Numbered from the stretch's first letter, positions 9,315-19,018 are shown. The stretch is 64,000 nucleotides of DNA from Streptomyces pluripotens (GCF_000802245.2 NZ_CP021080.1:1612001-1676000); one strand, 5' to 3'. Translations and numbers: made by a program. Notes: a model not told the origin generated them from the sequence alone.

Positions 9315-10136
9315 TCACCGGACGGCGGCCCTGCGGTACGCCCAGGTCGCCACCGCCAACGAGACCATCCCGACACCCGCGCACACCCCCAGGTCGACGA
9401 CGACGGCGGTCCAGTCCGGATCCGCCCCGAAGGTCCGCGCGTACGCCTCCACCCCGTAGGTGGACGGCAGCAGGTCCCGGGCCAGCCGAATGATCTCCGG
9501 CATCCGGTCGGCCGGCAGCACGCCCAGCAGCAGCGCCGCGGACATGCCCAGCTGTCCGAGCAGTGTGGCCAGCTCGGGCCTGGGTGCGAGCAGGCCACAG
9601 GCAGCGCCGAGCCCGGACAGCGCGGCCCCGGCGAGCGGAATGACGGCCAGCAGGATCCACAGGTTGGACAAGGGCAGCCCGAAGAGCACACATCCGAAGA
9701 CGGCGGTCACCAGGGTCCCCGGCACGGTGAAGGAGGCATACGCCGCCGCCGCACCCAGCACCACCGCGGCCGGCGGGACGGGCAGCGTGGCGTAGTGATC
9801 GAGTCCGCCGCTGGCCCGCAGCTGCCCGAAGTACTGTGACAGCAGGTTCAACGCCACATACGCCACGACCAACACCGAGGCCCCCGCCACCACGGAGTGG
9901 GCCTCGCTGCCGCTGCCGACGACACCCCGCATCATCACGGTGATGCCGACGGACTGGAAGGTCGCCACGAAGAGCAGCGGGATGCGGGCCACCCGAGCCC
10001 GGGACAGCTGCGCCCGGTAGACGGCGGCCAGCGACGGCCACAACCGCGCGCGCGGCCCGAGTTCGGCCGCGCCCGGCGCCGTCACCGGTACGCCGTGGGC
10101 GCGTCCGGGTAGAACCTGGGCAGGTGGGACACTCAC
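9315..10136 (-). CDS. ABC-2 type transporter permease
   Basis: The 273-residue protein has six hydrophobic segments in the ABC-2 exporter arrangement, with the short helix-rich segment SYGxx-like LLPSTYGVEAYAR before the last pair. It starts at a GTG at 10136 preceded by AAGGGGAG, and pairs with the ATPase encoded 64 bases upstream. Together they form a two-component exporter of the drug-resistance or lipid-export type. The substrate is not indicated by sequence. The first 30 residues are a cytoplasmic leader. Confidence 0.88.
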   Translation of the reverse strand: MSVPPAQVLPGRAHGVPVTAPGAAELGPRARLWPSLAAVYRAQLSRARVARIPLLFVATFQSVGITVMMRGVVGSGSEAHSVVAGASVLVVAYVALNLLSQYFGQLRASGGLDHYATLPVPPAAVVLGAAAAYASFTVPGTLVTAVFGCVLFGLPLSNLWILLAVIPLAGAALSGLGAACGLLAPRPELATLLGQLGMSAALLLGVLPADRMPEIIRLARDLLPSTYGVEAYARTFGADPDWTAVVVDLGVCAGVGMVSLAVATWAYRRAAVR

Positions 10137-10200
10137 GACGAGCTGCTCCCCTTCCGTACGGCAGTCGCGTACTCCCCTACGCATTCCACGGTCCGTGCGC

Positions 10201-11214
10201 TCATGCCTTCACCAACCCCTGCCGGGCCGCGCCGCCCAGCGCCAGGTAGACATCCTCCAGGCTGGGTGTGGCGAGGGTGAAGTCGTCCAGGGCAGCGAAC
10301 GCAGCCCCGCCGGTCACCGTGGCAACCGCGGCCCGGGCCTCCTCGGGCGCGAGCCGCAGCGTCCATCGCCGGCCGGACTCCACCGCGCGCTCGCGCAGTG
10401 TGGCGACCTCGGGCACCGCCAGCGGCGCCCGTTCCCGCCACACCAGCTCGACCCGCACCTCACCGGCGACCCGTTCCTTGAGCCCGGCGGGGGTGTCGCA
10501 GGCAATGACGCGGCCCTGGTCGAGCACGGCGACCCGGTCCAGTACGGTCTCGGCCTCAATGACGTTGTGGGTGACCAGCAGCACGGTCGTGTCGTGCTCG
10601 GCCCGGCGTCGGTCGACGGCCGCCCAGACCGCGCGCCGGGCCACCGGGTCCATGCCGGTGGTCGGCTCGTCCAGCACGAGCAGCGGCCGCTGCCCGACGA
10701 GGGCGGCGCCGAGGCAGGCGAGCCGTCGCTGCCCGCCGGACAGCTTCTTCAGCGCTCGCCCGGCGATCGGGGCGAGCCCCAGTTCCTCCAGTACGGCGTC
10801 GCGCTCGGCCCGGGCCCGGTGCACGTCCAGGCCGCGCAGACGCCCGGTGGTCTCGGCGGCGAGGGAGACGGTCAGCTCGTCCAGGGCGGAGGATTCCTGA
10901 CCCAGGTAGGCGAGGAGACGTGCGGCTCGCTCCGGGTGCTTCACGATGTCGTGGCCGAGGATCTCGACGCTGCCGGCGTCCGGCCGCAGCAGACCGGTCA
11001 GCTGCCGTACGAGGGTGGACTTGCCGGCGCCGTTCGGCCCGAGGAGCCCGAAGACCTCGCCGCGCCGCACGTCCAGCTCGACCTCGTCGGTGGCCCGCAC
11101 CTCGGGGGTGCCGGGTGCCCCGCGCCGCCCCCTGGCGGGCGGGTAGGTCTTGCTGAGCCCGCGCACGCGTACGACCGCGTCATGCCGAAGTGCCTGTCCC
11201 GCGCGCGTACTCAC
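10201..11214 (-). CDS. ABC transporter ATP-binding protein (ABC-2 exporter)
   Basis: All nucleotide-binding motifs are intact: Walker A GPNGAGKST, signature LSGGQRR, Walker B LLVLDEPTTGMD and the switch His in LVTHN. About 100 extra residues after the core form a regulatory C-terminal region ending in a DDFTLATPSLEDVYLAL motif typical of the DrrA-like multidrug or antibiotic exporter ATPases. The chosen GTG at 11214 (337 residues) has no Shine-Dalgarno sequence but has TACTCT eight bases upstream, consistent with a leaderless start. The partner permease follows on the same strand. The substrate is unknown. Confidence 0.92.
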   Translation of the reverse strand: MSTRAGQALRHDAVVRVRGLSKTYPPARGRRGAPGTPEVRATDEVELDVRRGEVFGLLGPNGAGKSTLVRQLTGLLRPDAGSVEILGHDIVKHPERAARLLAYLGQESSALDELTVSLAAETTGRLRGLDVHRARAERDAVLEELGLAPIAGRALKKLSGGQRRLACLGAALVGQRPLLVLDEPTTGMDPVARRAVWAAVDRRRAEHDTTVLLVTHNVIEAETVLDRVAVLDQGRVIACDTPAGLKERVAGEVRVELVWRERAPLAVPEVATLRERAVESGRRWTLRLAPEEARAAVATVTGGAAFAALDDFTLATPSLEDVYLALGGAARQGLVKA

Positions 11215-11283
11215 AAAGGACGAGAGTACGGGGTCGGGGGCCTTTACTCGCCTTTGGGGCCGCACCCGTCCCGCTGCCCGGAT

Positions 11284-12513
11284 TCAGTCCCCGGTGCCCG
11301 CCTGTTCCGTCGCCGCGGGCACGTCGATCTCTCGCCAGAACCCTGCCCGGATGGCGTAGCGGTCGTGTTCGTCGATCTGGTCGTCCTTGTGCGCGAGCAG
11401 TCCGAACCGGGCCGCGTACCGCAGCAACTCTCCGTCGACACGGTGCGGGATGCGCGGGTACATCTGCGACAGTCGCTGCAGCTGGGCCTGGTCGCCAAGC
11501 CGGGACATCCAGCGACGGGCGAAGACCTGACCCACCTCGTACGGGTCGCCACCGACGGTGGTGATGTCCTCCTCCCGGTCGGCCCACCTCTGCTCCGCCG
11601 TGGTGAGCTGGGCGAGGGTCGGCATGGAGGCGGCCTCGGGCGGCTCGGTGACGACGCCGGGCCGGTCCACCCAGCCCTTGTCGGAGGACCAGCGCAGGGT
11701 CGCGGTTGCCGGATGCGGTGCGGACTGGCTTCCGGGTGCGCGGAGCGCGGCTAGGTCCTTGGGGGTGGGCACGCCCTTGGACGTGGGGACCCGCTCCTGG
11801 GCGCCGTTCTCCGTCGCCTCGGCGGCCTGTGGGTGCCTGCCCTGTTCGACGGGTCGTTCGGCGCCGGCGGCGAGTGCGGAGTCGGGCAGTGGCGCGGAGA
11901 GGATCGCGGCGATCTCGGGGCGGGGCGCGGGCGGCGGGGCGCAGACACCGGTCAGTTCCCTGGCGCGGACCGCCTGGGTGATCCAGGCCCGGTCCAGCAC
12001 CCGTCGCTCATCGGCCTCGGCGACCAGGTCCTCGGACTGGTTGTAGTCACCGTCGGCTGCCTGAACGGCCCACAAATGAACGGCGACGCCGTGTTCCTTG
12101 GCGGCCATCATGCCCGGTAGCAGGTCACCGTCGCCGGTGACCAGGACGATGTCGGAGCAGGCACGGTTACGGGCCAGCTCGGTCAGCTCCGCGTGCATGG
12201 CAGCGTCCACGCCCTTCTGGGCCCAGCGTCCGTCGCTGCGGGTGAGCGCCCCGAGTCGGACGGTGACCCGGGGCATCACGCGCAGTCGCCGGTGCTCGGG
12301 CTGGGGGACCCGGTCGGGGGCGCCGTCGAACCAGTAGATGCGCAGGAGCGGGCGCTCGGTCTCCGACTCCGCGCGTTCGCGCAGCGCCTGGATCAATGCG
12401 GCGTGGTCGACGGAGATCCGGGACCGCGAGGGCTCACCGGCGAGAAGGCTGGCGGCGGCGCCCAGCAGGTACCCGGCGTCCACCAGGACGATGCAACGGT
12501 CCACGCGACTCAC
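11284..12513 (-). CDS. NYN (PIN-like) domain protein, putative ribonuclease
   Basis: The N-terminal 160 residues form an NYN domain of the PIN-like nuclease superfamily. The acidic metal ligands appear in CIVLVDAGYLLGAA, KGVDAAMHAEL and DIVLVTGDGDLLPGM, and the fold ends with VAVHLWAV. A low-complexity Pro/Ala linker (about 200-300) leads to a conserved-looking C-terminal domain of about 110 residues with VGQVFARRWMSRLGDQAQLQRLSQMYP. Family knowledge suggests RNA cleavage, but no target is known. The total is 409 residues from a GTG at 12513. A GTG three codons downstream has better spacing to GAAGAGG and may be the true start. The gene stands alone. Confidence 0.85.
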   Translation of the reverse strand: MSRVDRCIVLVDAGYLLGAAASLLAGEPSRSRISVDHAALIQALRERAESETERPLLRIYWFDGAPDRVPQPEHRRLRVMPRVTVRLGALTRSDGRWAQKGVDAAMHAELTELARNRACSDIVLVTGDGDLLPGMMAAKEHGVAVHLWAVQAADGDYNQSEDLVAEADERRVLDRAWITQAVRARELTGVCAPPPAPRPEIAAILSAPLPDSALAAGAERPVEQGRHPQAAEATENGAQERVPTSKGVPTPKDLAALRAPGSQSAPHPATATLRWSSDKGWVDRPGVVTEPPEAASMPTLAQLTTAEQRWADREEDITTVGGDPYEVGQVFARRWMSRLGDQAQLQRLSQMYPRIPHRVDGELLRYAARFGLLAHKDDQIDEHDRYAIRAGFWREIDVPAATEQAGTGD

Positions 12514-12729
12514 CCTCTTCCCGGGAGGTTTTGCTTCGGACTTCCTTCGAGTCTGCCCGACCGCGCAGGGGTTAACGGCCCGAACTCGATCTTCGGCGTG
12601 GCGTTTGCGGTGCCCACTCGACCACCCACCTTGTCACACACGGTAATTGTCCGACATGCGCCTGATGTCAGCGTATGTGAATCTGGTCCCGGCCCTGGCC
12701 CCTAGATCCCCCACAGGAGGCAGATCACC

Positions 12730-12906
12730 ATGGCCAAGAACAAGAACCGCAAGCAGGGTGGCCCGCAGAACCGCGCCTCGCAGGCCGAGCAGGCACACGA
12801 GCACGCGCAGCGGACGTCGCCGGAGACGCACGAGTCGCCGGTGCACGTCCCGGGCAGCCCGGCGGATGTTGCTCGTAAGCAGCAGAAGCGCTTCGGTCAC
12901 AACTGA
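12730..12906 (+). CDS. Small basic hydrophilic protein of 58 residues (unknown function)
   Basis: An ATG preceded by AGGAGG at optimal spacing opens a 58-codon gene with strong G/C third positions. The product starts MAKNKNRKQGGPQNRASQAE and ends KQQKRFGHN. It is highly charged, rich in Gln, His and Lys, and has no hydrophobic core, so it is probably intrinsically disordered and may bind nucleic acid. The perfect hairpin that follows and the clear ribosome-binding site argue that it is a real, independently expressed gene. No family is recognised by eye. Confidence 0.8.
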   Translation: MAKNKNRKQGGPQNRASQAEQAHEHAQRTSPETHESPVHVPGSPADVARKQQKRFGHN

Positions 12907-12966
12907 AGGCACGGCCGAAAAGCGCAGCCGGATACACGGCTGAAGGGCAGTTGAAGCCCGGCACAC

Positions 12967-13001
12967 AGAAGGGGCGCACCCTTGCGGGGTGCGCCCCTTC
13001 T
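12967..13001. terminator. Bidirectional Rho-independent-type hairpin between the 58-codon gene and dnaE
   Basis: A 15-bp perfect stem (12967-12981 with 12987-13001) closes a 5-base TTGCG loop. The outer A/T bases give U-rich tails in both directions. It lies 60 bases after one stop codon and 21 bases after the other gene's stop, so it serves convergent genes. Confidence 0.85.
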
Positions 13002-13022
13002 TCTTGTGCGCGTGAGGCTCCT

Positions 13023-16000
13023 TCAGCCCGCCAGACAGGACGGGCCGAGCAGCACCTTCAGGTCACCGAAGAGCGCCGGGTCGGGCTTGACCCGGTGCCG
13101 GTCCAGACGCAGCACGGTGGTCTTGCGCGGACCCTGGAGCCTGATGCGGACCTCGCTGTCGCCCTTGTGGTGGCTGAGGATCTCGCCGAGGCGACTGACC
13201 ATCGGCGGGGTGACCTTCACCGCGGGGATGGTGAGCACCACAGGTGCGTTGGTGCCTGCGCTGGACAGGTCGGGGACCATCAACTCCATGGCGACCAACC
13301 GCGGCACGTCCTCGCGCTTGTCGAGGCGGCCCTTGACGAACACGACTGCGTCCTCGACGAGTTGGGTCGACACGAGCTGGTAGGTCGCCGGGAAGAACAT
13401 GCATTCGATGGAACCGGCGAGGTCCTCGACCGTCGCGATCGCCCAGGCGTTGCCCTGCTTGGTCATCTTGCGTTGCAGACCCGAGATGATGCCACCGATG
13501 GTGACAACGGCCCCGTCGGCGTGCTCGCCACCGGTGAGCTGGGCGATGCCCGCGTCCGCCTTGTCGGACAGCACGTGCTCCAGACCGAAGAGCGGGTGAT
13601 CGGAGACGTAGAGGCCGAGCATCTCCCGTTCCTGGGCGAGCAGATAGGTCTTCTCCCACTCCTCGTCGGTGAACTGGACGTCCAGCCCGAAGCCGGGCTC
13701 GTCACTGGTCTCCTCGCCCATGCCGCCGAAGAGGTCGAACTGACCCTCGGCCTCCTTGCGCTTGACCGCGACTACATTGTCGATCATCGGTTCGTACTGC
13801 GCCGTGAGGCCCTTGCGGGTGTGTCCCATGGTGTCGAAGGCGCCGGCCTTGATCAGTGACTCGGTGGTCCGCTTGTTGCAGACCACCGCCTCGACCTTGT
13901 CGAGGTAGTCCGGGAAGGAGGCGTACTTCCCCTTGGCCTTGCGGCCCTTGATGATCGCTTCGACGACGTTGGTGCCGACGTTGCGGACGGCGGACAGCCC
14001 GAAGAGGATCACGTCGTCGCCTTGAGCAGCGAAGTTCGCCTCGGACTCGTTGACGTTGGGCGGGAGCACCCGGATGCCCATGCGGCGGCACTCGTTGAGG
14101 TAGACCGCCGACTTGTCCTTGTCGTCCTTGACGGAGGTCAGCAGGGCGGCCATGTACTCGGCGGGGTGGTTCGCCTTCAGGTAGGCGGTCCAGTAGGAGA
14201 CCAGACCGTACGCCGCGGAGTGCGCCTTGTTGAAGGCGTAGCCGGCGAAGGGGACCAGCACGTCCCAGAGCGCCTGGACGGCCTCGTCGCTGTAGTCGTT
14301 CTTGCGGGCGCCGGCCTGGAAGATGACGAAGTTCTTCTCCAGTTCTTCCGGCTTCTTCTTGCCCATGACACGGCGGAGGATGTCGGCTTCGCCGAGCGAA
14401 TAGCCTGCGATGATCTGGGCGGCCTTCTGCACCTGCTCCTGGTAGACGATCAGGCCGTAGGTGACGTCCAGGACCTCCTTGAGCGGCTCCTCCAGTTCGG
14501 GGTGGATCGGCGTGATCTCCTGCTGCCCGTTCTTGCGCAGTGCGTAGTTGGTGTGGGAGTTCATGCCCATCGGGCCCGGCCGGTACAGGGCCGATACCGC
14601 GGAGATGTCCTCGAAGTTGTCGGGCTTCATCAGCCGCAGCAGCGAGCGCATGGGACCGCCGTCGAACTGGAAGACGCCGAGGGTGTCACCGCGCTGGAGC
14701 AGTTCGAAGGTCTTGGGATCATCCAGCGGCAGGGACAGCAGGTCGATGTCGAGGCCCTTGTTGGCCTTCACCATCTTGACCGCGTCGTCCATGATCGTGA
14801 GGTTGCGCAGGCCCAGGAAGTCCATCTTCAGCAGGCCGAGCGACTCACAGCTGGGGTAGTCCCACTGGGTGATGGTCACACCGTCGGTGTGCCGTACCCA
14901 GACCGGGACGTGCTCGGTGATGGTCTCGCTGGACATGATCACACCAGCCGCGTGCACACCCATCTGCCGGACCAGGCCCTCCACACCGCGCGCGGTGTCG
15001 ATGACCTTCTTCACGTCCGGCTCGTTCTCGTACATCCCGCGGACCTCACCGGCCTCGCTGTATCGCGGGTGCTCGGGGTCGGTGATGCCGGACAGCGGGA
15101 TGCCCTTGCCGAGCACGTCGGCAGGCATGGCCTTGGTGATGCGGTCGCCCATCGCGTACGGGTAGCCCAGCACGCGCGCGGAGTCCTTGATCGCGTTCTT
15201 GGCCTTGATGGTGCCGTAGGTGCCGATCATGGCGACCTTGTCGGCGCCGTACTTCTCGGTCACGTATCGGATCACCTCGACGCGCCGGCGCTCGTCGAAG
15301 TCGATGTCGACATCGGGCATCGAGATGCGCTCGGGGTTGAGGAAGCGCTCGAAGATCAGACCGTGCGGAATCGGGTCGAGGTCGGTGATGCCCATGGCGT
15401 AGGCGACGATCGAGCCGGCCGCGGAGCCGCGACCGGGACCGACGGCGATGCCGTTGTTCTTGGCCCACATGATGAAGTCGGCGACCACGAGGAAGTAGCC
15501 GGGGAAGCCCATCGAGATGATGACGTCCATCTCGTAGTCGGCCTGCTTCTGGCGGTCCTCGGGGACGCCGCCCGGGAAGCGGCGCTCCATGCCGCGGCGC
15601 ACTTCCTCCTTGAACCAGGTGACCTCGGTGTAGCCCTCGGGGATGTCGAACCTGGGCATGAGGTCGTGCTTCTCGAACATGCCGGTGGTGTCGACCATCT
15701 CGGCCACCAGGAGCGTGTTGGCGCAGCCCTCCTGCCAGGCGTCCGAGGAGTCGATGGCGTACATCTCGTCCGTGGACTTCAGGTAGTAGCCGGTGCCATC
15801 GAACTTGAAGCGGTCCGGGTCGGAGAGGTTCTTGCCGGTCTGGATGCAGAGCAGGGCGTCATGGGCGCCTGCCTCATGGGCGTAGGTGTAGTGCGAGTCG
15901 TTGGTGACCAGCGGGGGAATGCCGAGCTTCTTGCCGATCTCCAGCAGGCCGTCGCGGACCCGGCGCTCGATCTCGATGCCGTGGTCCATCAGTTCCAGGA

Positions 16001-16562
16001 AGTAGCGGTCCTTGCCGAAGATGTCCTGGTAGTCGGCGGCGGCCTTGAGCGCCTCGTCGTACTGGCCGAGCCGCAGCCGGGTCTGGAGCTCACCCGAGGG
16101 ACAGCCGGTGGAGGCGACGATCCCCTCGGACCACTGGGAGATGGTCTCCTTGTCCATCCGGGGCCACTTCTGCAGCCAGCCCTCGGCGTAGGCGTCTGAG
16201 GAGAGGCGGAAGAGGTTGTGCAGGCCGGTCTTGTTCACGGCCCACATCGTCTTGTGGGTATAACCACCGGAACCGGAGACGTCGTCCCGCTTCTGGTGCG
16301 GCTGACCCCACTGGATCTTGCGCTTGTTCCGCCGGGACTCGGGGGCGACGTACGCCTCGATCCCGATGATCGGGGTGATCCCGGCCTTCGTCGCGGAGTG
16401 GAAGAAGTCGTACGCCCCGTGCAGGTTGCCGTGGTCGGACATGGCGATGTGCGTCATGCCCATCTCGTTGCAGGCGTTGAACATGTCCTTCAGCCGCGCG
16501 GCACCGTCCAGCAGCGAGTACTGGGTGTGGACGTGCAGGTGCGTGAAGGGCGGCTTTGACAC
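13023..16562 (-). CDS. dnaE: DNA polymerase III alpha subunit DnaE (replicative type DnaE1)
   Basis: This 1179-residue protein is the catalytic subunit of the replicative polymerase. The N-terminal PHP domain has the metal-ligand motif HLHVHTQYSLLDG and the later HGNLHG. In actinobacterial DnaE1 this domain is the proofreading exonuclease. The polymerase active-site aspartates are in PDVDIDFDERRR, with GPGRGSAAGS just before. The C-terminus has the OB-fold region beginning around VVTIGGIISGLQRKMTKQG. The GTG start at 16562 has GGAGG about nine bases upstream, and the longer open frame beyond it has no support. It is a single-gene unit bounded by a terminator. Confidence 0.96.
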   Translation of the reverse strand: MSKPPFTHLHVHTQYSLLDGAARLKDMFNACNEMGMTHIAMSDHGNLHGAYDFFHSATKAGITPIIGIEAYVAPESRRNKRKIQWGQPHQKRDDVSGSGGYTHKTMWAVNKTGLHNLFRLSSDAYAEGWLQKWPRMDKETISQWSEGIVASTGCPSGELQTRLRLGQYDEALKAAADYQDIFGKDRYFLELMDHGIEIERRVRDGLLEIGKKLGIPPLVTNDSHYTYAHEAGAHDALLCIQTGKNLSDPDRFKFDGTGYYLKSTDEMYAIDSSDAWQEGCANTLLVAEMVDTTGMFEKHDLMPRFDIPEGYTEVTWFKEEVRRGMERRFPGGVPEDRQKQADYEMDVIISMGFPGYFLVVADFIMWAKNNGIAVGPGRGSAAGSIVAYAMGITDLDPIPHGLIFERFLNPERISMPDVDIDFDERRRVEVIRYVTEKYGADKVAMIGTYGTIKAKNAIKDSARVLGYPYAMGDRITKAMPADVLGKGIPLSGITDPEHPRYSEAGEVRGMYENEPDVKKVIDTARGVEGLVRQMGVHAAGVIMSSETITEHVPVWVRHTDGVTITQWDYPSCESLGLLKMDFLGLRNLTIMDDAVKMVKANKGLDIDLLSLPLDDPKTFELLQRGDTLGVFQFDGGPMRSLLRLMKPDNFEDISAVSALYRPGPMGMNSHTNYALRKNGQQEITPIHPELEEPLKEVLDVTYGLIVYQEQVQKAAQIIAGYSLGEADILRRVMGKKKPEELEKNFVIFQAGARKNDYSDEAVQALWDVLVPFAGYAFNKAHSAAYGLVSYWTAYLKANHPAEYMAALLTSVKDDKDKSAVYLNECRRMGIRVLPPNVNESEANFAAQGDDVILFGLSAVRNVGTNVVEAIIKGRKAKGKYASFPDYLDKVEAVVCNKRTTESLIKAGAFDTMGHTRKGLTAQYEPMIDNVVAVKRKEAEGQFDLFGGMGEETSDEPGFGLDVQFTDEEWEKTYLLAQEREMLGLYVSDHPLFGLEHVLSDKADAGIAQLTGGEHADGAVVTIGGIISGLQRKMTKQGNAWAIATVEDLAGSIECMFFPATYQLVSTQLVEDAVVFVKGRLDKREDVPRLVAMELMVPDLSSAGTNAPVVLTIPAVKVTPPMVSRLGEILSHHKGDSEVRIRLQGPRKTTVLRLDRHRVKPDPALFGDLKVLLGPSCLAG

Positions 16563-16798
16563 GGTTTCGGCCTCCGAAGGAAACGGGTGTCGACGATCTT
16601 CCGACCGGCTGCGGACAGTCTGGGGGACAGCGTCGAAGTCTATGCCCCGGCACTGACACACGCGGTGCGTCCTTGCGTACCTTCGTGTGGGAGCCGGGCA
16701 CTCCGGCGCGGCGTCGGCCGTTGAAGACGGCGGACGCGCCGTCGTCCCCGTGATGCTCATTCACGCACCACCCGTTCCGCACCAGGAGGCACCCCGCG

Positions 16799-18124
16799 AT
16801 GTCGGTCCCCCAGCTCAACGGCGAGCAGCGAGGCGAGGAGATCCTCGCCGTCTTCGACACCGCCTTCGGCCGGCTCCTAGCCGCCGACCCGGCCGCGTTC
16901 CGGATGAAGTTCCGCAAGATGGCGGCCTCGGCCTTCGCGTTCTACCGAGGGACGGCGTGCCTCTTCTACCACGATGCGAACGCGGAGAAGCGGGGCGGCC
17001 CGTACCTGGACGACCGCACCTCGCGCGTGTGGATCCACGGCGACCTGCACGCGGAGAACTTCGGCACCTACCTGGACTCCAACGGCCGCCTGGTCTTCAA
17101 CGTCAACGACTTCGACGAGGCTTATGTCGGCCCGTTCACCTGGGACCTCAAGCGCTTCGCCGCCTCGATCGCCCTCATCGGGTACGCGAAGGCGCTCAGC
17201 GACGAGCAGATCACCGAACTGGTGACGGTCTACGCGGCCGCCTACCGCGAGCGCGTCCACGCGCTGGCCACCGGCGCCAAGAGCGACGAGGTGCCGCCGT
17301 TCACCCTGGACACCGCACAGGGTCCGCTGCTGGACGCGCTGCGTGACGCCCGCTCGCTGACCCGATTCGGGCTGCTGGACTCGATGACTGAGATCCGCGA
17401 CTACGAGCGCCGCTTCGCTCCGGGCGGCGGCTCCATCGAGTTGGATGCGGCGACCCGCTACAAGGTGCTGGCCGCCTTCGACGGCTATCTGGAGACGCTG
17501 CCGGACTCCTCACTGACCCGCCCGGACTCGTACCGGGTGAAGGACGTCGTGGGCCGCCGGGGCATCGGCATCGGCTCGGCCGGTCTGCCGTCCTACAACA
17601 TCCTCCTGGAGGGCCCCAGCGACGCCCTGGAGAACGACGTCGTGATCTACATCAAGCAGGCGCAGACCCCAGCCGTCTCCCGGCACATCACCGACCCGGC
17701 GATCGCCGAGTACTTCCAGCACGAGGGGCACCGGACGGTGATCTCCCAGCGCGCGCTGCAGGCGCACGCCGACCCGTGGCTGGGCTGGACCGAGCTGGAC
17801 GGCGCGGGCCAGCTGGTGGCCGAGGTCTCGCCGTACGCCGTCGACCTGGACTGGGACGACATCGACGACCCGGAGGAGATCGCGGCCGTCATCGCCGACC
17901 TGGGCCGGGCCACCGCCACCATGCATGCGGCGGCGGACGACCAGTCCGGCGAGTCCCTGGTGCCGTTCTCCACCGAGCGGGCCATCGACGCGGCCATCGC
18001 AGCGGACGAGGAGGGCTTCGCGCCCGTCCTGGTGGACTTCGCGCACGGCTACGGCGCACGCGCGCGCACCGACCACCAGATCTTCGTCGACCTGTTCCGC
18101 AACGGCCGGATCCCGGGGCTGTAG
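16799..18124 (+). CDS. DUF2252 family protein (kinase-like fold)
   Basis: The 441-residue protein has the hallmark DUF2252 motifs WIHGDLHAENFGTY and VFNVNDFDEAYVGPFTWDLKR, which resemble the catalytic HGDxHxxN and metal-binding DxD segments of aminoglycoside-phosphotransferase-like kinases. The N-terminal FRMKFRKMAASAFAFYRGTA is also typical. No substrate is known for the family. The ATG has AGGAGG upstream. It is divergent from dnaE with a 236-base intergenic region. The last codons and the TAG lie in a 21-bp unit repeated three times, so two further in-frame TAG codons follow. Confidence 0.88.
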   Translation: MSVPQLNGEQRGEEILAVFDTAFGRLLAADPAAFRMKFRKMAASAFAFYRGTACLFYHDANAEKRGGPYLDDRTSRVWIHGDLHAENFGTYLDSNGRLVFNVNDFDEAYVGPFTWDLKRFAASIALIGYAKALSDEQITELVTVYAAAYRERVHALATGAKSDEVPPFTLDTAQGPLLDALRDARSLTRFGLLDSMTEIRDYERRFAPGGGSIELDAATRYKVLAAFDGYLETLPDSSLTRPDSYRVKDVVGRRGIGIGSAGLPSYNILLEGPSDALENDVVIYIKQAQTPAVSRHITDPAIAEYFQHEGHRTVISQRALQAHADPWLGWTELDGAGQLVAEVSPYAVDLDWDDIDDPEEIAAVIADLGRATATMHAAADDQSGESLVPFSTERAIDAAIAADEEGFAPVLVDFAHGYGARARTDHQIFVDLFRNGRIPGL

Positions 18125-18172
18125 ACCTTCATCCCGGGGCTGTAGACCTTCATCCCGGGGCTGTAGACCTTC
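18110..18172. repeat. Three perfect tandem copies of a 21-bp unit carrying a stop codon
   Basis: The unit ATCCCGGGGCTGTAGACCTT plus C occurs three times end to end, at 18110-18130, 18131-18151 and 18152-18172. The first copy encodes the last residues IPGL and the TAG of the DUF2252 gene. Because 21 is a multiple of three, each copy repeats an in-frame TAG. A recent slippage expansion is the simplest explanation. Confidence 0.95.
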
Positions 18173-18234
18173 ACGCCTCACAGGCACCCTTTAGGGGTCC
18201 CTTACTCACCCACGTGACAGACTCTGCTTTCGCT

Positions 18235-18921
18235 ATGGACATATCCGGGATCCAGCTCAGAGCCGTGCGCGCGGCGCTGTTCACGGCTGTCGTCGTGACG
18301 CTCAGCACCGCGTCGCACGTGCTGCTGTCCCGGGCTCCGCTGCCGGCGGCGATCGTGAGCGCAGTCGCCGCCGGGGTGTTCGTCACCGCGTACGCACTGG
18401 CCGGACGCGAACGCGGCTTCGGCCGGATCGCGGTGCTGCTGATCCCGCTGGAGCTGGCCGCCGACACGGTGTTCACCACTGGCCAGCGGGCGTGCTACGG
18501 CCAAGTGGGCGGCCCGGTGGCGGGCCCGCTGCGCGCGGTCGGCCTGGACGTGCTGTGCGACGGCCGGGTGGGGACCCCGTTCGTCCAGGTGACCGACGGT
18601 CCGAACCGGGCCGCCGCGCTGCTCGCCCACGCCGGACCGGCCACGGCCTGGCTACTGCTCGCCGTGCACATCGGCATGGGGCTGCTCGCTGCCGCCTGGC
18701 TGTACCGGGGTGAGCGGGCACTGGCCCAGCTGGTGCGCGCGGTCACCGCCACCACTTTCCGTCCACTGCTGCTCGCGGTGGCCTCGGTCACCGTGCGGCC
18801 CGCCCCGGTCCGCCGGCAGCCCCGCCCGGCCCCGCGGCACGCCACCGCCCGCGACCGGCTCCTCGTGCACTCCATGGGACGGCGTGGACCGCCGTGCTCT
18901 CCCGCCGCCGCCCTCGCCTGA
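18235..18921 (+). CDS. Multi-pass membrane protein (unknown function)
   Basis: The 228-residue product from the ATG at 18235 has about four hydrophobic segments: AALFTAVVVTLSTASHVLL, AAIVSAVAAGVFVTAYALAG, GRIAVLLIPLELAADTVFT and TAWLLLAVHIGMGLLAAAWL. A loop with two cysteines (RACYGQ and VLCDG) lies between the third and fourth. The C-terminal 60 residues are basic and proline-rich. A GTG at 18214, with a CTTACT element seven bases upstream, is an alternative leaderless start adding seven residues. No family is recognised. The thiol-oxidoreductase-like gene follows on the same strand after about 100 bases. Confidence 0.75.
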   Translation: MDISGIQLRAVRAALFTAVVVTLSTASHVLLSRAPLPAAIVSAVAAGVFVTAYALAGRERGFGRIAVLLIPLELAADTVFTTGQRACYGQVGGPVAGPLRAVGLDVLCDGRVGTPFVQVTDGPNRAAALLAHAGPATAWLLLAVHIGMGLLAAAWLYRGERALAQLVRAVTATTFRPLLLAVASVTVRPAPVRRQPRPAPRHATARDRLLVHSMGRRGPPCSPAAALA

Positions 18922-19018
18922 GCGACGAAGGCTCCGACGCATTCGGCGGCGGCCGAACACGATCATTCCCCCGTACACCGCGCACTGGATGTGCGCGTCC
19001 CACATGGAGATCACCAGC

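Noticed and set aside
14022..16199. 725-codon open frame on the plus strand opposite dnaE
   Set aside because: It is antisense to a certain gene, rich in Val, Gly, Asp and Leu with no motif, and is a known by-product of high-GC codon bias.
18110..18172. Possible CRISPR or attachment-site repeat
   Set aside because: It is three head-to-tail copies without spacers, with no integrase or cas gene nearby; a slippage duplication explains it.
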